A DNA stretch of 30,499 nt from the NCBI GenBank assembly GCA_934561335.1, contig CAKTGD010000002.1, positions 1 to 30,499 on the forward strand. Direction: 5' to 3'. A program made the translations under genes and the position numbers. The notes under the pieces are model-generated. The model searched no databases. It was given only the letters and a program-made list of their open reading frames with translations, and was not told the origin of the DNA. This DNA is from an uncultured Oscillospiraceae bacterium (lineage in GTDB: Bacteria > Bacillota_A > Clostridia > Oscillospirales > Oscillospiraceae). Positions 22,797 to 30,499 of this stretch are shown here, one piece after another (positions within the stretch are counted from its first letter, which is position 1; each line of letters starts with the position of its first letter).

Positions 22797-24200
22797 ATGT
22801 GGGATCACATTATTAAAAATGGCATCGTTGTCACCGGCAGCGAGTCTCAGAAAGCAAATATCTATGTAAAAGACGGTAAAATCGCCGCCATCACGGCAGA
22901 TGAACTGCCCGGCGAGGCAAAAGAAATCACCGACGCCGCGGGACGCTATGTTCTGCCTGGCTTTATTGACACCCATGTACATTCCCGTGACGGGCGCAAC
23001 GGCGCACATTATAAAGAGGACTTCTATCACTCCTCCATGGCAGGTGCCTGCGGCGGCATCACCACCATTTACGAAATGCCCAACTGCAATCCCGCTATAT
23101 ATAATGCAGACAATCTGAACGATCTGGTTCAGGTCATCACGCCCAAGGCCTTTGTGGATTTTGGCGTGTGGGGGCTGTGCCTCGGGCCTCTGAACAATAA
23201 TGAGCTGGCCGCTATGAACAAGGCCGGTGTGGTGGGCTTCAAGTTCTTCTGGGGCTACGCCATCGATTCCAAGAGCTACCAGCTGATCTACAACTATAAA
23301 GAGGGCATGGAGAATGTAATTCCCCCTCTGGGTCTGGGTGAAGTCTACAAGATTTTCCGTGAGGTGGCCAAGACCGGAAAAAAGCTGGGCATCCACGCCG
23401 AGGATTTTGACATAATCAATCTGCTCACCGCCGAGGTAAAGGCCAGCGGCGAAACCGACTACGCCGCCATGCTGCGCAGCCGCCCCGCGCTGAGCGAAAC
23501 GCTGGTCATCGAAACCGCCATCCAGCTGGCCAAGGAATTGGGCACCCATCTGCACATCCTGCATCTGGCATGTGGTGACGGTGTGGATCTGATCCGTGAG
23601 GCTCAGAAGAAGGGTATCCATGTCACCGCCGAGACCTGTCCCCACTATCTGGCGCTGACCGATCAGGACGCCGCCGAGCTGGGCGCTATGATCAAGGGCT
23701 ATCCCCCCGTCCGCACCCAGTATGATCAGGACAAGCTGTGGGAAGGCCTGCGTGACGGTACGCTGTCCTATGTCTGCTCCGACCACGCGCCCCACACCGC
23801 GGAAGAGAAACAGCAGAGCCTGTGGGATGCTCCTGCCGGTATGGCAACTTGCGAAACCATGTCTATGGTCATGCTGGACGGCGTCAACAAGGGCAAGATC
23901 ACCATCAACGATGTGGCCCGCCTGATGTCCGAGAATCCCGCCAAGGAATACGGCACCTATCCCATGAAGGGCTCCCTCGAGGTGGGCACCGATGCCGACT
24001 TCGCCGTGGTGGATTTGGATACCAAGTACGTGTTCCATCAGGAGGCTATGCACTCCCGCACCAAGCTCTCTCCCTACAACGGCCGTACCTTCCAGGGCAA
24101 GGTGGTGGAGACCATCCTGCGTGGCCGTACCATTGCCAAGGACGGGCAGATCGTCGGCCAGCCCGGCGGCCACTTCATCAAGCCCCTTTGCGATTGCTGA
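22797..24200 (+). CDS. Cyclic amidohydrolase, dihydroorotase/allantoinase type
   Basis: A 467-residue amidohydrolase of the hydantoinase/allantoinase/dihydroorotase group, which opens cyclic ureides with a two-metal site. Metal ligands are all present: HVH (60-62), the carboxylated Lys in VGFK (Lys150), His201 in GIHAED, His257 in ILHLACG and Asp330 in CSDHAPH. Length and segments such as ETCPHYLALT, and HSRTKLSPYNGRT near the C-terminus, favour allantoinase or hydantoinase. However, HVHSRD (Arg64) and EMPNCNP (Asn96, Asn98) match the Arg and Asn with which dihydroorotases hold the substrate carboxylate; allantoinases and dihydropyrimidinases lack that Arg. A carboxylated ring such as dihydroorotate is therefore plausible, giving N-carbamoyl-aspartate for the adjacent pyrB product. 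It is divergent from arcC-pyrB and has its own terminator. Substrate is not proven. Confidence 0.85.
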   Translation: MWDHIIKNGIVVTGSESQKANIYVKDGKIAAITADELPGEAKEITDAAGRYVLPGFIDTHVHSRDGRNGAHYKEDFYHSSMAGACGGITTIYEMPNCNPAIYNADNLNDLVQVITPKAFVDFGVWGLCLGPLNNNELAAMNKAGVVGFKFFWGYAIDSKSYQLIYNYKEGMENVIPPLGLGEVYKIFREVAKTGKKLGIHAEDFDIINLLTAEVKASGETDYAAMLRSRPALSETLVIETAIQLAKELGTHLHILHLACGDGVDLIREAQKKGIHVTAETCPHYLALTDQDAAELGAMIKGYPPVRTQYDQDKLWEGLRDGTLSYVCSDHAPHTAEEKQQSLWDAPAGMATCETMSMVMLDGVNKGKITINDVARLMSENPAKEYGTYPMKGSLEVGTDADFAVVDLDTKYVFHQEAMHSRTKLSPYNGRTFQGKVVETILRGRTIAKDGQIVGQPGGHFIKPLCDC

Positions 24201-24209
24201 ATCACTCTC

Positions 24210-24246
24210 AGGCGGCTGTCCCGAAAAACAGGCAGCCGCCTTTTTC
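24210..24246 (+). terminator. Terminator of the cyclic amidohydrolase gene
   Basis: AGGCGGCTG (24210-24218) pairs with CAGCCGCCT (24233-24241), followed by five T. The aminotransferase gene beyond it therefore probably starts a new transcript. Confidence 0.85.
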
Positions 24247-24294
24247 ACAAGAGCACATGCAGGTTTCGTCTGTATGTCACAATGATTTTTAGGA

Positions 24295-24321
24295 TATAAA
24301 CAATATATAACAATCAGGAGG
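24295..24321 (+). promoter_or_regulatory. Possible promoter element and strong ribosome binding site
   Basis: TATAAA (24295-24300) could be a -10 box, but no good -35 box is visible. AGGAGG (24316-24321) decides the start of the next gene: an ATG at 24322 touches it and is too close, while the GTG at 24331 is 9 bases away. Confidence 0.45.
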
Positions 24322-24330
24322 ATGATTACC

Positions 24331-25608
24331 GTGAAACGCTACACCGAAATGACCTCTGGCGAACTACAGGCCGAGTATACCGCCGTCAGCGCCGCCTATG
24401 AGGAACTGAAAAAACAGAACCTGTCCTTGAACATTGCCCGCGGCAAGCCCGGCAAGGAGCAGCTGGATATGGTATCCGACATTTTCAACGTGCTGAATGC
24501 CGACGCCGACTTTGCATGCGACGGCATCGACGTGCGCAACTATGGCACGCTGGACGGTCTGCCCTCCGTGAAGAAGCTGTTTGCCGATATTCTGGGCACC
24601 CAGCCTGAGAACGTGTTTGTCGGCGGCAACGCCAGCTTGCAGCTGATGTACGACACCATTTCCAAGGCCTACACCCATGGCCTGCTGCACAGCGAAAAGC
24701 CCTGGGGCAAGCTGGACGAGGTAAAGTGGCTGTGTCCCGCCCCCGGCTATGACCGTCACTTCAAGGTTTCCGAATCTTTCGGCATGACCATGATCACCGT
24801 TCCCATGCTGCCCACCGGCCCCGATATGGACATGGTGGAAGAGCTGGTCAAGGATCCGGCCGTCAAGGGTATGTGGTGCGTCCCCAAGTATTCCAACCCC
24901 GATGGCATCGTGTACAGCGATGAAACCATCCAGCGCATCGCCTCCATGAAAACCGCTGCGCCCGACTTCCTGCTGATGTGGGATAATGCCTACTGCATCC
25001 ACGAATTTGACGGCGATTTCCTCCCCTTCCCCGACATGCTGAGCATCTGCGCCAAGGCCGGCAATCCGGACCGCGTTTTTGAGTATGCCTCCACCTCCAA
25101 GATCACGCTGCCCGGCGCCGGTGTCGCCGTATTCGCCACCAGCACCGCCAACATGGACTATATGATGAAGCTGCTGACCATGCAGACCATCGGCTATGAC
25201 AAGACCAACCAGCTGCGCCACCTGCTGTTCCTGAAGAACAAGGAGAACACGCTGGCCCTGATGAAGCGCCACGCCTCCATTCTCGGCCCCAAGTTCAAGG
25301 CCGTTCTGGAAATTCTGGACCGTGAGATCGCGCCTCTGGATATTGCCAAGTGGCAGACGCCCAAGGGCGGCTATTTTATCAGCGTCAACGCCATGCACGG
25401 CACCGCCAAGCGCACCTGGCAGCTGTGCAAGGAGGTAGGCCTTGTCATGACTGATGCCGGCGCCACCTTTCCGTATGGCATTGACCCCAACGACAGCAAC
25501 ATCCGCATCGCCCCCAGCCTGCCCACCGTAGACGTGCTGCGTCAGGCCATGGCCGCCTACTGTGTCTGTCTGCGCATGGCCGCGCTGGAAAAGCTGATCA
25601 ACAGCTGA
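24331..25608 (+). CDS. Aspartate aminotransferase (type Ic)
   Basis: A 425-residue PLP aminotransferase of the Asp_aminotransf family (PF12897), the group that contains the aspartate aminotransferase of Corynebacterium glutamicum. It moves the amino group of L-aspartate to 2-oxoglutarate, giving oxaloacetate. Family stretches are IARGKPGKEQLD (35-46), DVRNYGTLDG (67-76), CPAPGYDRHF (135-144), PKYSNPDG (185-192, with the Asn near the PLP ring), WDNAY (217-221) and the PLP lysine in STSKITLPGAG (Lys257). NIRIAPSLP near the C-terminus carries the carboxylate-binding Arg. GTG is the preferred start. It opens an operon that ends in a sodium-pumping oxaloacetate decarboxylase, so its product has an obvious consumer. 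Confidence 0.9.
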   Translation: MKRYTEMTSGELQAEYTAVSAAYEELKKQNLSLNIARGKPGKEQLDMVSDIFNVLNADADFACDGIDVRNYGTLDGLPSVKKLFADILGTQPENVFVGGNASLQLMYDTISKAYTHGLLHSEKPWGKLDEVKWLCPAPGYDRHFKVSESFGMTMITVPMLPTGPDMDMVEELVKDPAVKGMWCVPKYSNPDGIVYSDETIQRIASMKTAAPDFLLMWDNAYCIHEFDGDFLPFPDMLSICAKAGNPDRVFEYASTSKITLPGAGVAVFATSTANMDYMMKLLTMQTIGYDKTNQLRHLLFLKNKENTLALMKRHASILGPKFKAVLEILDREIAPLDIAKWQTPKGGYFISVNAMHGTAKRTWQLCKEVGLVMTDAGATFPYGIDPNDSNIRIAPSLPTVDVLRQAMAAYCVCLRMAALEKLINS

Positions 25609-25623
25609 ATCTTATCACAGGAA

Positions 25624-27069
25624 ATGTCTGTATACCTAGAGCACATTCTTCAGGAGTTCCGTCAGATCTGCGCCATTCCCCACGCCAGCACACGGGAAAA
25701 AGACCTCTGTCTTTACCTCAAGCATAAGCTTCGTCCCCGCGCCAGCTATCTGCGGTGTGATGCCGCAGGCAATCTGATGGCCAAATTCCCCGCAAACAAC
25801 GCCGCCCCCGGCGCCCCCACCGTGATCCTGCAAGCCCATATGGACATGGTGGTGGCCGGCGAGGTAGCGCCCGAGCTTGCCACTGTCAACGTTATGCGCG
25901 AGGGGGAGTGGCTGGTCACCGATGGCCGCACTTCTCTGGGGGCGGACAACGGCATTGGCCTTGCGGTGATTCTGTCGCTATTGGAGCAACCGGACCTCAC
26001 CCACGGCCCGCTGCATATCCTGTTCACCGCCTCTGAGGAGATCGGCCTGAAAGGCGCACGCCGTGTTTCACCGGAATTCTTGCAGGAAGCGCGCTATCTC
26101 ATCAATCTGGATGGCTTCCATTCCGACACGGCCATGGTGGGCTGTAAGAGCGGTCTGCGGGAACGGCTGTGGTATCCCGCCAGCTGGCAGACCGTGCCGG
26201 AAGGCAGCGTGGCTTTCCGCATCCGGCTGGCCGGGTTTCTGGGCGGTCACTCCGGCGATGATATCGACCGTGGGCGATGCAACACCATCCGCTTGATGGC
26301 CACCATGCTGCGCAACCTTCAGGAGCGCTCCGCCAGCATGGCGATCAGTGCATTCCACGGCGGCACCGGTTTTAATGTGATTCCCGCTTCATGCACGGCG
26401 GATATCGTGCTGCGGCCCGAAGAGGCCGCGGTCTTCACCGCCGCCATTCGCACAGACGGTCAGAATCTGCTGCTTCCCTTCCGCGATACCGATGGTGAGG
26501 GTCGTCTGAGCATTGAGGAGATCCCCTGCCCCAAGTCCTGCTGGGAGCGAGCCTCCCAACGGGATATTCTGCTGGCGCTGGCCAACTTGACTGATGGCGT
26601 GGTACAGCGCGGCGCAGACGGCGCGGTGAGCGCCTCATGCAATCTGGGACACGCCTATGTGGCATCGGATCGCTTTTATGTAGAGGACATGCTGCGCTGC
26701 GACACAGCGGCACAGGAAAACGCGATTTTGACCCAGCATGTGTCCACTGCCAAGACCGCCGGTTTCCACCACCGCGTTGCCGGCTATCACAGCTGGCACA
26801 GTGATAAGGACAGCCGCCTTGCCTCCGTGGTCAATCAAATCTACCGTGACCGGCACGCAGGTGCATCCATGCACGTCAAAACCGCGCTGGTGGGTGTGGA
26901 GCCCGCCTATTTTCAGGAAAAAGCCCCCGAGCTGGAGATGATCTGCCTCGGTGCGGATATTCTGAACGCACACTCCGTCAAGGAACGTGTCAACTGTCAA
27001 AGCATCGAAGCTCTGTCTGACCTGATTGAGCAAACGCTTTGCATACTTGCCAAGGAAGGAGCCTGCTAA
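25624..27069 (+). CDS. M20 family aminoacyl-histidine-type dipeptidase (PepD-like)
   Basis: A 481-residue metallopeptidase of the PepD (M20C) group, which cleaves unblocked dipeptides, Xaa-His among them. Visible metal-site motifs are QAHMDMV (His72), SLGADNGIG (Asp108), the catalytic pair in TASEEIG (Glu138-Glu139), and INLDGF. The lid domain contains FLGGHSGDDIDRG and FHGGTGFNVIP. The closing segment has the ELEMICLGADILNAHSVKERV motif of the family. It lies 15 bases after the aminotransferase gene and 3 bases before the decarboxylase gamma gene. Its place in this operon suggests that it supplies amino acids (perhaps aspartate from dipeptides) to the pathway. Hydrolysis of a carbamoyl amino acid is less likely but not excluded. 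Confidence 0.88.
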   Translation: MSVYLEHILQEFRQICAIPHASTREKDLCLYLKHKLRPRASYLRCDAAGNLMAKFPANNAAPGAPTVILQAHMDMVVAGEVAPELATVNVMREGEWLVTDGRTSLGADNGIGLAVILSLLEQPDLTHGPLHILFTASEEIGLKGARRVSPEFLQEARYLINLDGFHSDTAMVGCKSGLRERLWYPASWQTVPEGSVAFRIRLAGFLGGHSGDDIDRGRCNTIRLMATMLRNLQERSASMAISAFHGGTGFNVIPASCTADIVLRPEEAAVFTAAIRTDGQNLLLPFRDTDGEGRLSIEEIPCPKSCWERASQRDILLALANLTDGVVQRGADGAVSASCNLGHAYVASDRFYVEDMLRCDTAAQENAILTQHVSTAKTAGFHHRVAGYHSWHSDKDSRLASVVNQIYRDRHAGASMHVKTALVGVEPAYFQEKAPELEMICLGADILNAHSVKERVNCQSIEALSDLIEQTLCILAKEGAC

Positions 27070-27071
27070 CC

Positions 27072-27341
27072 ATGGATTACTCCAATCTGTTTGTCTGTCT
27101 GATGGGACTGTGTACGGTGTTCATCGGCCTGATCTGCATCATCATACTGGTGTCGGTGATGAGCAACGTAGTGCGCCGGACAGACGCAAAAGCGTCCGCA
27201 GTGCCTGCCGTGCCTGCTGCCGCCGTGCCTGCCGCCGGCGCTGTGACGCCGGCCATGGTGGCCGCTGTAGCCGCCGCCATCGCGGAGGAAATGGGCACTG
27301 ACATCAGCGCCATCCGCATCGTTTCCATGAAGAAGATCTGA
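27072..27341 (+). CDS. oadG: Oxaloacetate decarboxylase gamma-like small membrane subunit
   Basis: An 89-residue protein with one N-terminal membrane helix (residues about 8-30), a short basic-acidic junction (VVRRTDAKA), an Ala/Pro-rich linker, and a C-terminal amphipathic tail AAAIAEEMGTDISAIRIVSMKKI. This is the organisation of OadG-type subunits, which anchor the soluble alpha subunit to the membrane pump. GGAGCC and a preceding AAGG lie 8 to 15 bases upstream of the ATG, overlapping the end of the peptidase gene. A longer in-frame reading into that gene is unlikely. The tail lacks the His-rich zinc site of the enterobacterial gamma subunit. Confidence 0.8.
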   Translation: MDYSNLFVCLMGLCTVFIGLICIIILVSVMSNVVRRTDAKASAVPAVPAAAVPAAGAVTPAMVAAVAAAIAEEMGTDISAIRIVSMKKI

Positions 27342-27361
27342 GTGTTGAGAGGAGAAGTAAC

Positions 27362-27703
27362 ATGAAGAAATACAAAGTCAACGTCAACGGAACCGTTTAC
27401 GAGGTAGAGATCGAAGAGATGACCGGCGCGCCTGCCGGCGCCCCCGCTGCCGCCCCTGTGGCTGCTGCGCCTGCCGCACCTGCCGGCGCCGGCGAGCGTG
27501 TAGCCGCTCCCATGCCCGGCAATATTCTGTCCGTCAACGTGGTCGCCGGCGACACCGTGAAAAAGGGTCAGATCCTCATGATCCTGGAGGCCATGAAGAT
27601 GGAAAATGAGATCATGGCCCCCTGCGATGGCAAGGTAACCTCCGTGGCCGTAGCCAAGGGCGCCGCCGTCGAGTCCGGCACGCTGCTGTGCACCATCCAG
27701 TAA
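27362..27703 (+). CDS. Biotin carboxyl carrier protein of the sodium-pumping decarboxylase
   Basis: A 113-residue biotin carrier. The N-terminal part [19 protein letters not shown] is the usual lead-in of decarboxylase-linked biotinyl domains. An Ala/Pro linker follows (residues 22-44), then the lipoyl/biotinyl fold with the biotinylation motif EAMKMEN (Lys79) and the closing [17 protein letters not shown]. It carries CO2 from the alpha subunit to the beta subunit. It stands alone, not fused to the alpha subunit, as in methylmalonyl-CoA and glutaconyl-CoA decarboxylase operons. The spacing to neighbours is 20 and 13 bases. Confidence 0.93.
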   Translation: MKKYKVNVNGTVYEVEIEEMTGAPAGAPAAAPVAAAPAAPAGAGERVAAPMPGNILSVNVVAGDTVKKGQILMILEAMKMENEIMAPCDGKVTSVAVAKGAAVESGTLLCTIQ

Positions 27704-27716
27704 TGGAGGGCGCGCC

Positions 27717-28976
27717 ATGCAAGCCATTCTGAATTTTTGCGAGCAAACCGGGTTTTACCAGTTTTTTCAGGGCGATAACTGGAAATGCGCGGTAATGATC
27801 CTCATCGCCTGCGTGCTGCTGTTTCTGGGAATCGTCAAGAAGTTCGAGCCGCTGCTGCTGGTGCCTATCGCCATCGGTATGCTGGTGACCAACCTGCCCG
27901 GCGCGGAGATGTACCACGAGATCCTCTTTGCCGGCGGCCATATCCACTGGGACCTGTTCGGCGGAAACCCCATTACGGCGGAGTTTATTGCCGAAATGCA
28001 GAGTCTCGGCGTATCGGAGGCGGTGCTCAGCAGCGTTGCCGTGGGGCAGAGCGTTTCCGTGGGCCTCATCGATGTGCTGTATCTGGGCATCAAGCTGGGC
28101 ATTTACCCCTGCCTCATCTTCATGGGCGTGGGCGCCATGACCGATTTCGGCCCCCTGATCGCCAATCCCAAAAGTCTGCTGCTGGGCGCTGCCGCGCAGC
28201 TGGGCATTTTCATGACCTATGTGGGCTGCCGCTATCTGGGCTTCACCGGGGCTGAGGCCGGTTCCGTGGGCATCATCGGCGGCGCGGACGGCCCCACCGC
28301 CATTTTCGTCACCGCCATGCTGGCCCCTGCCCTGCTGGGCCCCATCGCCGTGTCCGCCTATTCCTATATGGCGCTGGTGCCTGTGATCCAGCCGCCTATC
28401 ATGAAGGCCCTGACCACGGAGAAAGAGCGGCAGATCGTTATGAAGCCGCTGCGTGAGGTCAGCAAAAAGGAGAAGATCATCTTCCCCGTAATCGTCACCA
28501 TCTTCGTGGCGCTGTTGGTGCCCTCCGCCGCGCCGCTGATCGCCTGCCTGATGCTGGGCAACCTCTTCAAGGAGTGCGGCGTCACTGAGCGGCTGAGCAA
28601 AACCGCCCAGAACGAGCTGATGAACATCGTCACCATCTTCCTGGGCGTCAGCGTTGGCGCCACCGCTACCGGCGTCACCTTCCTCAACCCCAAGACGCTG
28701 ATGATCCTGTGCATGGGCATTGTCGCCTTCAGCTTCGGCACCGCAGGCGGCGTGCTGCTGGCCAAGTTCATGAACCTGTTCCTGAAGGAGAAGATCAATC
28801 CTCTCATCGGCTCGGCCGGCGTGTCCGCCGTGCCCATGGCGGCCCGGGTCAGTCAGAAGGTGGGGCAGGAGGCCAACCCCGGCAACTTCCTCTTGATGCA
28901 CGCCATGGGGCCCAATGTGGCCGGCGTCATCGGCTCGGCCATTGCTGCCGGCGTCTTAATTTCCCTCTTCGGCTAA
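27717..28976 (+). CDS. oadB: Sodium-translocating decarboxylase beta subunit (OadB/GcdB family)
   Basis: A 419-residue integral membrane protein that removes CO2 from carboxybiotin and moves sodium ions outward. The diagnostic stretch [13 protein letters not shown] (about residues 184-196) contains the Asp known to be essential for sodium transport in Klebsiella Oad[14 protein letters not shown] near 320 and [20 protein letters not shown] near 366-385 are likewise conserved, including the Ser/Arg region of the ion path. About nine to eleven hydrophobic segments are visible. The family is shared by oxaloacetate, methylmalonyl-CoA and glutaconyl-CoA decarboxylases; the adjacent alpha subunit sets the substrate as oxaloacetate. 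Confidence 0.93.
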   Translation: MQAILNFCEQTGFYQFFQGDNWKCAVMILIACVLLFLGIVKKFEPLLLVPIAIGMLVTNLPGAEMYHEILFAGGHIHWDLFGGNPITAEFIAEMQSLGVSEAVLSSVAVGQSVSVGLIDVLYLGIKLGIYPCLIFMGVGAMTDFGPLIANPKSLLLGAAAQLGIFMTYVGCRYLGFTGAEAGSVGIIGGADGPTAIFVTAMLAPALLGPIAVSAYSYMALVPVIQPPIMKALTTEKERQIVMKPLREVSKKEKIIFPVIVTIFVALLVPSAAPLIACLMLGNLFKECGVTERLSKTAQNELMNIVTIFLGVSVGATATGVTFLNPKTLMILCMGIVAFSFGTAGGVLLAKFMNLFLKEKINPLIGSAGVSAVPMAARVSQKVGQEANPGNFLLMHAMGPNVAGVIGSAIAAGVLISLFG

Positions 28977-28991
28977 TAGGAGGTACTGCTA

Positions 28992-30497
28992 ATGTCTATG
29001 GAATTTTTATCGAATAAACCCCTGTTGATCACCGATACCATTCTCCGTGACGCCCACCAGTCTCAGGCGGCCACCCGCATGACCATCGAGGACATGCTGC
29101 CCGCGCTGGAGCTGCTGGACTCCATCGTCTACTATTCGCTGGAGTGCTGGGGCGGCGCCACCTTTGATGCGTGTATGCGTTTCCTGAACGAAGACCCGTG
29201 GGAGCGTCTGCGCACCATCCGCAAGCATGTGAAGAACACCAAGCTGCAAATGCTGTTCCGCGGCCAGAACATTCTGGGCTACAAGCACTATGCCGACGAT
29301 GTGGTGGACGCCTTCTGCGCCAAGAGCATTGAAAACGGCATCGACATCATCCGTATCTTCGACGCGCTCAACGATGTGCGCAATCTGGAGCAGGCCATCC
29401 GCTCCACCAAGAAGTACGGCGGACAGGTAGAGGCCACCCTCAGCTACACCATGTCCCCCATCCACAACGAGGCCTACTTCGTGAAGCTGGCCCGCGAGCT
29501 GGAGGAGATGGGCGCGGACATGATCTGCATCAAGGATATGGCCAACCTGCTGCTGCCCATGGACGCCTATTCTCTGGTAAAGGCGCTGAAGGAGACGGTA
29601 AAGGTTCCCATCCACCTGCACACCCACAACACCTCCGGTACCGGCGACATGACGCTGCTGATGGCGGCCTACGCCGGAGTGGATATTGTGGATACCGCCC
29701 TTTCTCCCATGGCTAACGGCACCAGCCAGCCCGCCACCGAGTCTCTGGTGGCCACGCTGAAGGGCACCGTCCGTGATACGGGGCTTGACCTTGGCAAGAT
29801 GTCCGATGCCGCTGTTCACTTCCGCAAGGTGGCCCAGCGGCTTCAGGATGCAGGTATCCTCGATCCCAAGGTGCTGCGGGTGGACACCAACACCCTGCTC
29901 TATCAGGTACCCGGCGGCATGCTGTCCAACCTGATCTCCCAGCTGAAGCAGGCGGGCAAAGAGGACAAATATTATGACGTGCTGGCGGAGATCCCCCGCG
30001 TCCGCAAGGACTTCGGCTATCCCCCGCTGGTGACCCCCTCCTCTCAGATCGTGGGCACGCAGGCCGTGATGAACGTCATCATGGGCGAGCGGTACAAAAC
30101 CTTCCCCAAGGAGAGCCGCGCCATGCTCAAGGGTGAATACGGCAAGCTGCCCGGCGAGGTTAACCCCGAGGTTCGCGCCAAGGCGGGCATTGCCCCGGAG
30201 GACGTGATCACCTGCCGGCCCGCCGATCTGCTGGCGCCGGAGCTGGAAAAATACCGTACCGAGTTCAAGGCTATCGCCAAATCCGACGAGGATGTGCTGA
30301 GCCTTGCCCTGTTTCCGCAGGTAGCGCCCAGGTTTATCGAAAAGCGCGACTCTCCCGCATCCGAAGCCACGCCCGCCGCATCGGCTGCGCCTGCGGCCCC
30401 TGCGGCCGCCGCATCTGCGGCAGCCCCTGCCGCTGCCGCAAAGTCCGCCGCCAATCCCAACGCCGCGCACGAACTGTACGTCGAATGGAAGGTCTGA
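28992..30497 (+). CDS. oadA: Oxaloacetate decarboxylase alpha subunit (carboxyltransferase)
   Basis: A 501-residue carboxyltransferase of the pyruvate carboxylase/oxaloacetate decarboxylase type. It transfers CO2 from oxaloacetate to the biotin carrier and releases pyruvate. The TIM-barrel motif TDTILRDAHQS (14-24) holds a metal ligand. The carboxylated Lys is in ICIKDM (Lys181) and the His ligands are in HLHTHNTSG (208-216). Residues 290-450 form the PYC/OADA domain, with PGGMLSNL and PEDVITCRPAD. An Ala/Pro/Ser linker (about 453-485) follows, as in fused enzymes, but the biotinyl domain expected next is missing: the protein ends at HELYVEWKV. A separate carrier gene three genes upstream supplies that domain. 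AGGAGG lies 8 bases before the ATG. The gene is complete and ends 2 bases before the window edge. Confidence 0.93.
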   Translation: MSMEFLSNKPLLITDTILRDAHQSQAATRMTIEDMLPALELLDSIVYYSLECWGGATFDACMRFLNEDPWERLRTIRKHVKNTKLQMLFRGQNILGYKHYADDVVDAFCAKSIENGIDIIRIFDALNDVRNLEQAIRSTKKYGGQVEATLSYTMSPIHNEAYFVKLARELEEMGADMICIKDMANLLLPMDAYSLVKALKETVKVPIHLHTHNTSGTGDMTLLMAAYAGVDIVDTALSPMANGTSQPATESLVATLKGTVRDTGLDLGKMSDAAVHFRKVAQRLQDAGILDPKVLRVDTNTLLYQVPGGMLSNLISQLKQAGKEDKYYDVLAEIPRVRKDFGYPPLVTPSSQIVGTQAVMNVIMGERYKTFPKESRAMLKGEYGKLPGEVNPEVRAKAGIAPEDVITCRPADLLAPELEKYRTEFKAIAKSDEDVLSLALFPQVAPRFIEKRDSPASEATPAASAAPAAPAAAASAAAPAAAAKSAANPNAAHELYVEWKV

Positions 30498-30499
30498 GC

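Noticed and set aside
27180..27500. Ala/Pro-coding GCC/GCT repeats in the gamma subunit and biotin carrier genes
   Set aside because: These encode the flexible linkers normal for such subunits; they are not a DNA-level repeat element.
27612..30470. Long minus-strand frames opposite oadB and oadA
   Set aside because: His- and Gly-rich antisense translations caused by codon bias of the real genes; the plus-strand genes carry all the catalytic motifs.

Overview
The window looks like chromosomal DNA of an anaerobic Firmicute of class Clostridia, most likely a gut Oscillospiraceae-type organism. The evidence is a moderately high G+C content, GGAGG-type ribosome binding sites, sigma-A type promoters, a DegV protein, a DUF1836 protein, two GntR/FCD regulators and a biotin-dependent sodium-pumping decarboxylase. 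Genus-level placement is inference. I found no rRNA, tRNA, CRISPR array, phage gene or intact insertion sequence.

Layout. (1) 244-5753, minus strand: a five-gene operon with a metallo-beta-lactamase-fold hydrolase followed by a BMP-type ABC importer (ATPase, two permeases, lipoprotein), the family that imports nucleosides and related compounds. (2) 5754-6364: a long gap with inverted repeats but no convincing gene. (3) 6365-11810, plus strand: a complete peptide-type ABC importer, with the binding protein separated from the other four genes by a hairpin. (4) 12033-13671: a divergent pair, DUF1836 protein and DegV fatty-acid-binding protein. (5) 13724-15844: a cysteine biosynthesis operon (cysK, serine acetyltransferase). 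It is preceded by a 33-codon peptide with eight cysteines, a perfect terminator and a mutually exclusive antiterminator pairing, which is a textbook-like transcription attenuator. (6) 15995-18310: an alanine-racemase-family protein, a DUF3592-like membrane protein and a lipoprotein of unknown role. (7) 18695-20166: two convergent GntR/FCD regulators. (8) 20585-30497: a metabolic island.

The island reads as one route. A DHOase/allantoinase-like cyclic amidohydrolase opens a cyclic ureide. Aspartate carbamoyltransferase with a carbamate kinase could run N-carbamoyl-aspartate toward aspartate, ammonia, CO2 and ATP. An aspartate aminotransferase converts aspartate to oxaloacetate. A membrane oxaloacetate decarboxylase (alpha, beta, gamma and a separate biotin carrier) then makes pyruvate and pumps sodium. 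This resembles the arginine deiminase pathway with the ornithine branch replaced by an aspartate branch and coupled to a sodium pump. The enzyme families are visible in the sequence. The joint direction and the starting substrate (dihydroorotate or another ureide) are inference.

The two observations I consider most worth following up are the cysteine-codon attenuator of cysK-cysE and the proposed ureide-to-aspartate-to-sodium-gradient catabolic island with its paired GntR regulators.
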